Of a DNA stretch of 64,000 nucleotides, positions 53,890 to 64,000 are shown one piece after another. The position numbers were made by a program, and so were the translations under genes. Position 1 is the first letter of the stretch. Every line of letters begins with the position of its first letter. The stretch is from the NCBI GenBank assembly GCA_028023455.1, contig JAQFVV010006199.1, positions 7,514,972-7,578,971 on the forward strand. Direction: 5' to 3'. This stretch comes from Epiperipatus broadwayi (taxonomy: Eukaryota > Onychophora > Udeonychophora > Euonychophora > Peripatidae). The notes beneath the pieces are model-generated. The model was not told the DNA's origin and did no database searches. It saw only the letters and a list, made by a program, of their open reading frames with translations.

Positions 53890-54101
53890 GAATGACCAAT
53901 GCAGAAGTTTTACATCAAGTTGAAAATGGTTACCGCATGCCTCCTCCTCCAGGATGCCCCCAACAACTGTATGACATCATGTTAGAATGTTGGCATAAAG
54001 ACCCAATGAAGAGGCCTACTTTTGAAACTCTTCAATGGAAATTAGAAGACTTTTTCACAATTGAAGGTTCAGAATATAAAGAAGCTTCCGTTGCCTATTA
54101 A
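53890..54101 (+). CDS. Src42A: Src42A-like kinase, last exon with C-lobe end and regulatory tail
   Basis: GA completes Gly; the exon then reads [20 protein letters not shown], and the αH-αI region contains [20 protein letters not shown], including the Arg of the kinase RPTF motif. The tail is [10 protein letters not shown] followed by TAA at 54099-54101. The Tyr of SEYKEA corresponds to the Csk-phosphorylated tail residue that binds the SH2 domain and shuts the kinase off. Tail length and the terminal AY match Src42A rather than vertebrate Src (QYQPGENL). Together the six exons give 346 residues; about 170 N-terminal residues are missing to the left. Confidence 0.98.
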
Positions 54102-55788
54102 CTATCATGATAGAATTGAACCTATTGAAATCATTTTGTACATATTTGTATTATAAAAATACAATATCTATAATTTTCAGATGTAGATACAGATTAGTTT
54201 GATTTACACACATTTTTCTAAACTGAAAATGGCAGCCTTTTAGAAGCGCATCTTATTTTATCTTGGCAGTACAATTTTTGTCGAGAAGTGGTAAAAGAAT
54301 TTATTCAAATTCAAAATGTATATAGATAAAAATAATGAAAGCATGTTTTTTTTTGTCTTTCATGCTGTTTTGGAAGGAGATAACCTTCTTGCTTATCTAA
54401 ATAAGAAATAAATGTCTACTAACAGAAATTTCCAAGTTTTTGTTAGATTCTATTTGATATTAACTTTGTGTGTTTTATTTTTAAAAAATCTAATGAAAAA
54501 TGTGTTTTTAGATGTTAAATGTCTGGACATTTTGACCAATGAATGTAATGCATTGATAATTTGTTGTCCTGATTTATTTATATAGTATGCTCTGTTTAAA
54601 GATTAGCTTAATAGATGAAGGAGCACAACAATGCAGCATTCAGCCATTTTAAATTCGCTTATGAGCAATAAAATTTTTATTTTTTATTTATTTTTCTAAA
54701 TATACAATTTTATTGCTCCTCTGGGAATTTGTTTTAAAATTAATTCAGGATTGTTAAAAGCCAAAGCTATATAAAAAATTAGAAATATTCAACATAAAAT
54801 AATTCAAAATCAATATAATTTTTTTTATATACATGTCAGAGATAATTTTGTATTTGCATCTAATAAATTTTTAAAAAAATATTACTTCTGGTAAAATCAG
54901 ATCATGTTTGTTTCTTTCTAGCAATAGAATTATTCTCTTTGGCAGTGGAATAGAACTTCATTTCAGAATATATGTAAATAAATGTTTTGAATGTCACTTT
55001 TTTTAAGGGGGGAGAAAAAAAATATATCCTTTTTTAAAATACTGTATTAATGGTGGTTCTCTGCTAATTGTTATATATAGATTTTTTTTATTTCTTTTTT
55101 TGCTTAATTATATTATTTACTTTGTATTAACATATCTTTTTTTTTTTTAAAGAAAAACAAACAGGAAAAAAAAAGGTCCTTTGGGTACAGTCTATTTCTA
55201 AAATTCCATTTATTTAATGCACATACACCTTTGTTCATAATTAAATTAGGAAATAAAAATCTTTTTTTAAAAAAATTTCCAAATAGTGTTGTGTTATTTT
55301 TTTATGTTTTTCAAATATATATATATGAAAATTAATCAATCTAGTGTCAATTAGAAGAAATATTTGAATTCCAAAATTTTTAGGAATATGCTGTTTTTTT
55401 CTCTGTATTTTAAAATATGAAATTTTATATAGTGAAAAATGATGTGTTAAAATTCCTTATTGATAATCTTCAGGCACTAATTAAAAAACATTGTTTCTTT
55501 TCATCTCTCTCTATATCATGATTAGCTATTTAATAATTCCCTACAAACAAATATCTTTTCACTATAGGCAAGCTTCTTTTCAGAAATGAAACAGAAAATT
55601 TTTTGATATCCATTCTCAGATTAGATCTAGGATGCTTCTTATGCCTAGTCCATTATCCTATCTCCCCATTATCCTATCTCCTTGCTATGTCTAGCATTTT
55701 TCTATACCTATTTATGTTAAAATGGTTTTAACAGGCAAAAGATGTGAATAGTTTTGAGTTCTTCCATATATGTGGCTACTTATTATAG
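54102..55788 (+). other. Kinase 3' UTR and downstream sequence
   Basis: Candidate polyadenylation signals AATAAA lie at 54407-54412 and 54667-54672, with T/GT-rich sequence after the second. A further one occurs near 55251. The true 3' end cannot be fixed by sequence alone. Beyond the UTR the sequence is plain and A+T-rich. Confidence 0.5.
54667..54672 (+). terminator. Candidate polyadenylation signal
   Basis: AATAAA followed by a T-rich element, about 565 bp after the stop codon. An alternative AATAAA is at 54407-54412. Confidence 0.35.
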
Positions 55789-55796
55789 TGTTAATT

Positions 55797-57604
55797 CAGT
55801 ATTCTTCAACCCTTGGTACATGGACCGGTGCCAATCTGCAGAAGTTTTCGGCCGATCCGCGCTAGACTGCAGGAAAGTTTGTAATAACAAAATAATAAGA
55901 TTTTAAACTTTTAATTAATATAAACAATTATTTATGTTTTCATCACAATTGCTTAAATAAAATTAATTATAAATCAAAAATTTTATTTAAATTATTAGAT
56001 AATATTATAATTACTAAATAATAATCAAAGGAATTTATTTGAAAATGCAATCTTTAAAAGACAAAATGTCAATTTCATGATAATTGCACCACTCCTTACA
56101 TGTCAATTTCTATATCTAGTAGGCATTTCTGTATTGCATCAGCTCATTTATTGGTCACATATAGCAAAATTTTTTATTGCATTTGTGTGTGACATTTCTT
56201 TTTGAAATTGTGAACTTCACAAAATGGAGACAGATCATTGATGATAGTTTCCCTTCATCAAGAACGTAAATCTATTATCTTTTTTTTTTTTTTTTTTAGA
56301 AAAATGACATCTTTATAATGATTGTTTTATTTCTATGTGACACTTTACCAAAATAACTTTTCATTCTGTTTTTTTTTAATTGGGTAAAAATCTTTCAAAA
56401 GTAACCTTTATTAGTTAAAAGATTACAAAAATTATCGGGTACACTTACTCGTTAAGGATTACAAAGTGTTCAATGTTACAAGGTAAAACAATTATTGATC
56501 AGGTTTATAAAAAGTACATACGCTCGATAACAATTATAACCATAAAAAGGTTGCTATAATTTTGTTTAATGTGTATGTGTACATGAATCCACATGGTCCA
56601 ACCACCGATAAGTCATCCATCGCCCAATGATCCCCTTCCCTCGAGCATTGAAGTGAAGACCCAAATACTTCAGCTGAAGAGGCGGACATCCAGCATTATG
56701 CCAACCATCACAACAGACAACGAGGTCCAAGACCCAAGGCCATTAGACATTAAATCCTTGACCGCAGCCGAGCCCATTCCAAGTATCTCTTCCAATTCAA
56801 CAATCCAAATGGCAGGGACCACTTTCAGTCTACCTGCCTGAAATTGGAAGGCCAACTGGGGGAAAAATCAACGAGGGACTAGCACAGATCTGCACTGCTC
56901 GAAGCAATCCATCAGTGGAAATGGCGCTGAAACCTTTGACCTTGTACCCCGGCAAGTTTTCCGGGTAGCGGCAATAATCGAAAGCAAGCACCCAGACCCG
57001 CGATGACCGCCACCTTCGACCCCTGAGGAAGAAATTAGGAGCACAGACCCATGCCCACAAATATTACAACAAAACTCTATCAATGTTACAAAGATGATAT
57101 TTCTAGATGGAGTATTTAGCATCCAGCGTGTGTCTGTGGTTATAATTGGGTAAAAATGAGATTAAAATAACACCAGATTTAACATTACAGATATTACATT
57201 TATCATAATCATTGTCATGTAATTACACTAGCTGTGATATTTCCCAACATTCAAGTGAATAACATTTTATTTTTTCATGTTTTAACAATGAAATAATAAA
57301 CATAGCAATGCAGGCACAATAATGAGAATGTACTGTTTTTTGTAGCAGTATGACTGCGCAACTCGAGAAAGAGTGTTCAGCATGTGAAGGTAAGCAAACA
57401 CCATTACAATACACAGTAACTAGTGTGTTGTTTTGGTCAGTTATAACAACTGTGCTCATCTAAGGCTAAGCGATTTAAATCTTTAAGAAAATTTATCTGT
57501 AGACTTCCGCCGGTCTGCGAAATCTTATCATTATTTTTGCTGGTCCGCAAAATCTTATCCTAATTTTTGCCGATCCGCAGATGTGAAAAGGTTGAAGACC
57601 ACTG
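55797..57604. mobile_element. Second hAT copy, inverted relative to the first, carrying an insertion
   Basis: Starts cagtattcttcaaccc and ends ggttgaagaccactg; the flanks tgttaatt (55789-55796) and gtttaatt (57605-57612) agree at 6 of 8 positions. It shares with the 37484-38035 copy, in the opposite direction, the words gctcatctaaggctaagc and taaacttttaattaatataa and the ggtccgc / ggaccggt subterminal parts. A 751-bp segment (56392-57142) appears to be a later insertion. No transposase frame. Confidence 0.75.
56392..57142. mobile_element. GC-rich insertion flanked by a 15-bp duplication
   Basis: The word taattgggtaaaaat is at 56377-56391 and again at 57143-57157. The first hAT copy has an unbroken version (aaattgggtaaaaatgagat near 37840), an apparent empty site. 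The insert's middle (56580-57130) is far richer in G+C than anything around it and has overlapping frames on both strands. The + frame, 82 codons from ATG 56593 (MVQPPISHPSPNDPLPSSIE...), is rich in P, S, T and I, as in some retroelement gag-like or low-complexity proteins. No domain is recognised. A 15-bp duplication suits LINE-type insertion, but no poly-A tail is evident. Confidence 0.55.
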
Positions 57605-57612
57605 GTTTAATT

Positions 57613-60048
57613 GATAATAATAAACAATTGTATACAATGAAGTAACAGATAACTGTATATATATTTACACAGACTCACTTTTTAGATCTTTGCAGTTTTG
57701 AAGTAATCCAAATATATAAATTGTAAACTCAATAAAATTTTATTTTTTAGCCACAATGAACAATGATTGGTGATTTTGTCTTTTTTTTATTATTTAACAT
57801 CAATCTGAAAAATGGGGTTCCATACATTAATATTAATTAACTAAGGCTTAACCATGTGGGAAAAAAGGTATTTAGATTGCTTCTCCATCACGCATAAACA
57901 TTTTTAATGAATAAAAAACTTGAAAGACAATTTTATATATGGAATATCATAAAAAAAAAAGCATTAAGATCCCCCCCAAAAAATATTGAATAAGGAATAA
58001 GAGTACATGAAGTTAAAAAATCTGCACATACGTCAGTATAAAATAGAAATTAAGCATTGATGAAATACATTCTAACTAAAATGAAGATATAAATAAATAT
58101 ATTATTAAAAATGTTTTCATAAGTGTTTTGTTATATAATAAATAATATTTACTGAGACTATAACCTTGAGAATATGCGTGTAAAATGCGATAGTAGGGAC
58201 CTCTACAGGTGTTTAACCACAAGTTTACACTATGGAAGAAAATCTGATTATTTGTTAGAAGCTGTACATAATTTTTATATAATAATTTACTGAAGTATAA
58301 AACTATCTTCAAAACTGAAGTTATTAAAAAATTCTATTTAAATTGAAAGTTAAACTTGTCATTTTAGTTATTTACAATTGAGTTTGATATGCAGAGAAGC
58401 TGTAAAAATTACAATCCATAATTTGAAATTAAAGATTTTAAACTTTGGTAAGCTTTCTGATATTTATTAGTTTTCTTATAATGGTTTTTTCAAAGTGATA
58501 AAAGTCAATTTTGCTTTTAACCTTGAATACACATATAATTCTATTTTTACATTGCAGATACATATTTTAAAAATTAATTTAAAAAAATTAAAGATTGAAT
58601 CCAGATCTTAAAAACCAATAAAAATAATTCAATAAATCAATTATTATAATAGGATGTGTTCAAACAATCTATATGAAAATTTTAATTTTGTTTTAATGCT
58701 GCTAACATGTATTTTTTTATCTGATAAACTTATAAAGACAGGTGTATATATATATATAAAATAAAATTAACATTTATATAAAAAAAATAATGTTACTATT
58801 TTATGAACACAACTAATTATGATTTCCATATATAATGACTAAATTTTATCCACTATCACTTTCAATTTGATTAGTAAATGAGAGAATAGAAAATTATAAT
58901 TTATTTATCAATAAAATTTAATTCACATATTTTATCTGATTTTTCAATTAAATACCCAAAATACTTCTAATACTTTTATATACTAAATAGAAAAAACATA
59001 TTGATACAAATTGTCAAACATTTCAAATTGAAATTTGCTATTTTATTCATATGATAGGACCAAAAGAATATTTTTCTCACATTAAAAACAAAGTTAATAC
59101 AAATTTTATGCATTGAGGGCTCAGAGTAATCTTAAATGGAAATTCTAAGAGTATTTTTTTAAAATGGAAGCAATTTCTTAGGCAAATAAAAATATTTTTT
59201 TTTCTAATTAATATTGAGATTTTAAAAAGACACATTTATTGGCTTATATTAGATCAAATTCATGTAAAAATAAAATTACTTATTGTTTAAATACTCCCCC
59301 CCCCATAATTTATGAACAAGTTTTGATATAAATAACTCAGAAATCACGAAGTCATTACAGAGAAGAAAAGTGTGATTTCAGTCCTGTACTACTTTCATTT
59401 GATAACAATCAATGTTTTTGTATCAATATTATGATTATAATTAAGACAAAATTGTTTTGTCAATACTGATCTAGGCGACAGTAAATTTGAAAATACGTAT
59501 AATGTTGATCTTTATGTCTTGGCCAATATTGATTTTTAAAATCTTTCAACTGAGTACACTTCCCTAAAAATTATGGTATAATAGATGAAACTGGAAATAG
59601 CTCGGAGATGTGTATCATTTCTTAAGTTTTATTTGTCCCATTTCATCATTTATAATTATGTAAATACTTGTGTCCCTTTATTTAGAAATTTATAATGATC
59701 TAAAAATTTTATTAAAAATCAAATGAAGATATGAAAATTTTTAATTTGAAATGCTCAAAATATATTAAGACAATAAAACTTTTAAATTTATTGTTTTATA
59801 TTGGGATTGAAAAATGTTATTCCATTACTTAGTTTGGAAGAATATTTTTTAGTGTCTTATATTCTCTATTGAATCAACCCTGATTATGATCATCACATCA
59901 ATCTTTTAGGTTTATTTAGAGTCACATATGAACAGTTTTATAATGATCTACAAAGTAAATTTATACAACTTTTACTAATGGTGATATAGGATAACACTGC
60001 TTAGCAGAATGTTGAAATTTGCTTTGTAATTGAGTTTATATAAATATA
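57613..60048. other. Intergenic, no distinct feature
   Basis: A+T-rich with short C runs (57969 and 59298). The frame at 58076-58312 on the minus strand is compositional. Nothing recognised. Confidence 0.5.
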
Positions 60049-60050
60049 TA

Positions 60051-61102
60051 CACCTGGGTCTCATGCGGATTATTTTAATGCGATTTTGAAGTTATGCGAT
60101 TCATGTTTCTTCTTAATATCTTTCATATTTCACTATATTTATTAGATATCAATACATATAAATTATTAATAACTTATTTCGACTTGAAATAGTTTTTTTT
60201 CCCAAAAAATATAACGTTATATTAGCAGCTAACGTGAATATGGCCTGAAGCTGTATTTAGAATCTTAGCTTCTATGTAAATAACCTACTTATACTAATGA
60301 GTAAATAATAATAACAGATTTATACTTACATATAAAAATATCGCAATAAATATTCAAAAATTTTAAACTTTTAAAACGTATTTTGTTAGATATAACAAAA
60401 GTAGATAATCTTGTAGATTTTTAAAATAAATAACAAAGATTTTATTGATTTTGTAAACTGAAAATAATCTTTCTAATGATAATGCATCTTTTTGTTTTGA
60501 TTCCGATCTCATTTTTTTAATATAGAAACAAAATGCAAGCATTTAAAATTTATTTCAGTAGTAAACAAAAAAAACATTTATTATAAGTAAAAAACCTCTT
60601 AAATTCCAATGAGAGTTAAATAGTTATGTCTGGATATCATGAGCTTTATAAACAATTAGTAAAATCATCGTCTCAAAGTTATGTCGACAAAAAACCATTA
60701 ACACAGCACAAGACGTGAAAGTGGCGCTAGTTGTACTTGCTCTTGTGACGAATCTGATTTCTTACCAGTTCACAAACGAACGCATATTGTCAAATAGCGG
60801 TAATAATTAAAATATGTATGAAAAAATGTAAAATTAAATACTGTAATTAATAAAAAAAATTTAGTCTTGTATTAATTTTTTTTCAAATATTTGAAATTTT
60901 TTATTAGTCATACTTTATTTCCTTATTTTTTTAATGCGAATTTTAAAGTAATTTTTCCTTGTTGCTTTGCTTTTATGTAATTTCTGAAAATTACAGAACC
61001 TATCCCACATTTTTCAAGGTAAGTTAAGTCTATTTTTGTGCAATTTTTTTTTAATGCAAGTTTTCTGCGGAACTATCTACCGCATAAAATGAGACCCAGG
61101 TG
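60051..61102. mobile_element. TIR element with probable TA target duplication
   Basis: Ends cacctgggtctcat and atgagacccaggtg, with gcgga / ccgc just inside, flanked by TA on both sides (60049-60050 and 61103-61104). No transposase frame, although the interior has a few GC-richer patches (60690-60790). A Tc1/mariner-type non-autonomous element is likely. Confidence 0.7.
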
Positions 61103-61104
61103 TA

Positions 61105-61845
61105 CTTAAATAGCTGTTTCAGGAATCCATTAAATTGCTTATTTATAAAAATAGTTACCAAGAAAGCTAATTTATGTAAGTAGAAAAGTAATATAAAATT
61201 TAAAAAGATGCTTCTATTATAATAGTACTTTTAGCTAGCATAAAAAGTTTTAGAAAAAGAAAAGGAATGAAAAAATTGTCAACCTTATCATGATGCTTTT
61301 TTAAAGAATAAAATACATGCAGTAGTGCTAAAGAATTCCCAATTCTATAATGCGAACTTAATAACATTAATTTAGAAATATATATAAATGATTTAATGTG
61401 CTCTAAGCAATAAGATTCATACATTGAAGTATAGTAGCAGTGTAGGAAAAAAGTTTTCAGTATTACTAATAACATTTATAAGTGATCTGTTCCTATCAAA
61501 GTAAGTTTTTAAAATGTCTTGATGACTTTTGACCAATACTAAGATGTTAGATAGGATTGATTGTGGAAAAAAATATTGTAGTACTTTCTTTATTCAGATT
61601 ATTTATATCTCGATAAAAGGAATATTAAAAAAGCTGAAGATATGCCATAATTTCAAAGCAGAGATCAATTAATTGCTTTTGAATGTGATTGTAGATGCAT
61701 ATGGCAATTTCATTTTTTGATTTAAGCGAAGAATTCTTGATTTTAGGGGGGGATCTGTGTTTGTCGTATTTTCACTGATTTCTGTTTTTTTTAATTTGAA
61801 TTTTATAGTATTTTCTTGGGTTTTTTTTTTTTAATTTGTACTTTC
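61105..61845. other. Intergenic, no distinct feature
   Basis: A+T-rich; the 91-codon minus frame at 61200-61475 is rich in L, F, Y and S and unrecognised. Confidence 0.45.
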
Positions 61846-62050
61846 AATGTATTTGTTGGATATATATTGCCTCAGGCATTTTTATTTGCCAATTTTCAGC
61901 CACTTTCGGATAGAAATTTATCACCTGCAAGCTTCGGGCCGGTTGTTGATGGTACCGCGTCGCCTGATGGCAATCAAGCACATACTCCACAACTACTACA
62001 TTTGGATTATAGTGCTTTGTTATGCATACATAAAGAGATAGAAATTCACA
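61846..62050. other. GC-richer patch of unknown origin
   Basis: Around 61920-61990 the sequence is suddenly rich in CpG (cttcgggccggttgttgatg; ggtaccgcgtcgcctgatgg). Three overlapping frames on both strands cross it, none with a recognised domain. It looks like a piece of a repeat (SINE, LINE 3' end or LTR), but no second copy is present in the window. Confidence 0.35.
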
Positions 62051-62082
62051 TAGTAATTTGTCTTTGCTTATCATCCTTTTAA

Positions 62083-63565
62083 TTTAATCTAGCATCTTTT
62101 TTTTTTTTGAGCAATATTAACAATTTAATTAGCTTCTAAAATGCACACACAGAAGAAATATGCAAAATCACTGTATACTACAAAATGTGATGTTAAATTG
62201 AGTATAGGTTTAAAAAAAAAAAACAATTTGGGGATGGATGGGCATTAAGAAATTACATAATGCATTTTATTTCTCTTTAATATATAGAATTATGTTTATA
62301 AGAAAAGAGGATTAAATCAGTTATTTATTATATTTTGTTATTCTTTCTTTAAAAATACTGGAAACTATAAGTCAAAATGATATGGTGCTTATAAAGATTA
62401 ATTTTTAAGTTAACATTCTTGAATAATTCTTTACCATGATTTATTATCTTCTGACCTCAGAAGGTTGAGTTCAGAAGATAATTTGAAAATAAAGTTAAGA
62501 CAATAAATTACAAAATTTTTTGAATCAAATTTTTAAAAAATCAAAATCGTCTTTGTGAATTATATTTTTAATTTTATATTTTTCTTGCATCACATTAGAA
62601 AATACATATTTTTGGAAAACATTAATTTAATTGGCATTTCACTATACAGTAATCTTAAATAACAGCAGGACTATTTACCATATTTTTTAAACAAGAAAGG
62701 CAAAATAAGGAAGTCATCTACATTTTCACAATGAACTAAAAACATTGTCCACCATAAAAAAAATAAAGCATAAATATCTGGAAGATGGAAACAATAATAA
62801 AATGATTCAAATTATAAATAAATGAACAAACAATAGATGGATAAAATCAACAATATGTCTTCCTTCTTATCTGCACCAAAATACATAAATACAATATACT
62901 TAATATATTTTGAAAAAAAAAATATAGGAGGATCTTCATGTATCAAAATTGATTGATTCTGGAAAAATATGAATAGGAGCCAGATTTCTATAGTAATAAT
63001 ATTTAATTGGGACTATAATGAAATTAAAAAAAAGAAATATATTTTGAAAATCCTAATAAGAGTTTTGGTAAGGCAAAGTCATTTATAATAATAGCTGAAC
63101 AATGTGTTAACCTATTTATCCCCTAGAAGTCAGTTAAGCACTAAGATAAGATTTCTTGGTATTCATTTTCAAGTAAAGAATGAGAAATTAATTTTTGACA
63201 AACAAATGATTTTTTTTGTTTGTTTGTTTAAAATTTATGTACATAATATTGCTAATTCCAGTTTATGAGTTATACAATAAAATGAAAGTCTTTAAATATT
63301 TTCCAGATATTATCATCACACTCATATTTTTAAATCACTTTGTGCTTTTATTTTATAGGGTTGCAAATTATCAATCAGTTAATTAGTAATTAATTAGCTT
63401 TTATGAAAATGTGAGAAGTATCATAAATCTACAATTGGCTTACAAATCTGTGATGAATGAAATGTGTCCAAATAGGGACTCCCTATATTTATTAATATAT
63501 TTAATAAGTAGAATCAAGATGATTAAAAAAATAAGTATAACATCTGAAAATTGGTCAATAATAAC
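62083..63565. other. Intergenic or 3' region of the Death-domain gene
   Basis: A+T-rich with poly-A tracts. If the stop at 63566 is real, this would hold the 3' UTR of the minus-strand gene. No other feature. Confidence 0.45.
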
Positions 63566-63858
63566 TTACAATTCATCATTTTTTACAAAAACAGATTCTG
63601 CTATTGATCCACATCCTATTTCTCGTAAAGCTGTTGCTAAAGCAACTGGTGCATTGTCTTCCATTTCCTGCTCTTGCCATATAATCAGGAAATTAAGAGC
63701 TTGGTCTCTAATATTACTATTCTCGCTTTCAAAATATGCTATTTCATCACTATGAAACTTCAACTTAAGAGCAAGTTTTTTCCAGTTACTGCCTATTTTC
63801 TCAGAAATTGCTTGAAACTGTTCCTTTGATATACCTATAGGTTTTTTTTCTTCAGGAA
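63566..63858 (-). CDS. Death-domain protein, exon (partial gene)
   Basis: The exon begins after a minus-strand acceptor (atttttag, AG at 63860-63859), with TT completing a codon, then reads PEEKKPIGISKEQFQAISEK. Six-helix Death-domain features follow: IGSNWKKLALKLKF with the core Trp, HSDEIAYFESEN, the helix-4 QALNFLIIWQEQE with its Trp, and a closing VALATALREIGCGSIAESVF. Such domains mediate homotypic assembly in apoptosis, NF-kB and ankyrin/UNC5-type proteins; the parent protein cannot be told from this exon. A TAA ends the frame at 63568-63566. A perfect donor, gtaagt, begins at 63569, just before the stop, so the exon may instead continue to another exon. The rest of the gene lies right of the window. 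Confidence 0.82.
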
Positions 63859-64000
63859 CTAAAAATATATATATATATATAAACACATATACATAATGCA
63901 TATACAAAAAATGTAGTTGAAGAGCTTAAGTTTACTAATTAAAAACACTGCGACAGAAAAAAATTATACATAATAAATATCTAAAAATTATTTTTTAGTT
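63859..64000. other. Intron of the Death-domain gene
   Basis: AT microsatellite (63861-63882) and A+T-rich sequence upstream of the minus-strand exon. Confidence 0.6.

Overview
This is a very A+T-rich stretch of an animal nuclear genome: spliced exons with GT-AG borders, kilobase-scale introns, tRNA-like SINEs, LINE relics and many DNA-transposon copies. The one gene that can be read with certainty is the 3' two thirds of a Src-family tyrosine kinase gene on the + strand. Its sequence is closest to the invertebrate Src42A type (motifs such as [26 protein letters not shown] and a SEYKEA tail). An arthropod is a fair guess, perhaps a chelicerate, but the group is inferred from one protein and is not secure.

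Src42A-like gene: six coding exons at 11309-11472, 27611-27779, 35418-35576, 44352-44530, 44612-44768 and 53890-54101. They join in frame across five introns of about 16.1, 7.6, 8.8, 0.081 and 9.1 kb. They encode the second half of the SH2 domain, the SH2-kinase linker, the whole kinase domain and the regulatory tail, 346 residues in all. The SH4, SH3 and first SH2 exons must lie to the left of the window, since none is visible in 1-11308. A second gene enters from the right on the minus strand: one exon at 63566-63858 codes for a Death domain.

Region by region: 0-11 kb is intron or upstream sequence with a 150-bp-arm palindrome, a hammerhead-like motif and a possible long LTR. 11-27 kb (intron) holds a palindrome, a roughly 440-bp tandem array, a LINE zinc-knuckle fragment, an RTE-like LINE relic cut by a palindrome, and a TIR element with internal minisatellites. 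27-35 kb (intron) holds a TA-flanked TIR element and a split foldback. 35-44 kb (intron) holds LINE relics, a hAT element with a perfect 8-bp target duplication, a 312-bp-arm palindrome, SINEs and smaller foldbacks. 44-54 kb holds the closely spaced fourth and fifth exons and the second minisatellite-filled TIR element. 54-64 kb holds the kinase 3' UTR, a second hAT copy carrying a GC-rich insertion, a TIR element at 60-61 kb and the Death-domain exon.

The most interesting material is in the repeats. Two paralogous TIR elements begin GGTT, have 8-bp target duplications, share a left-end module and are otherwise filled with unrelated minisatellites. Two hammerhead-ribozyme-like cores are present, one of them missing from the opposite arm of its own palindrome. 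Large inverted-repeat (foldback) structures are also unusually dense.
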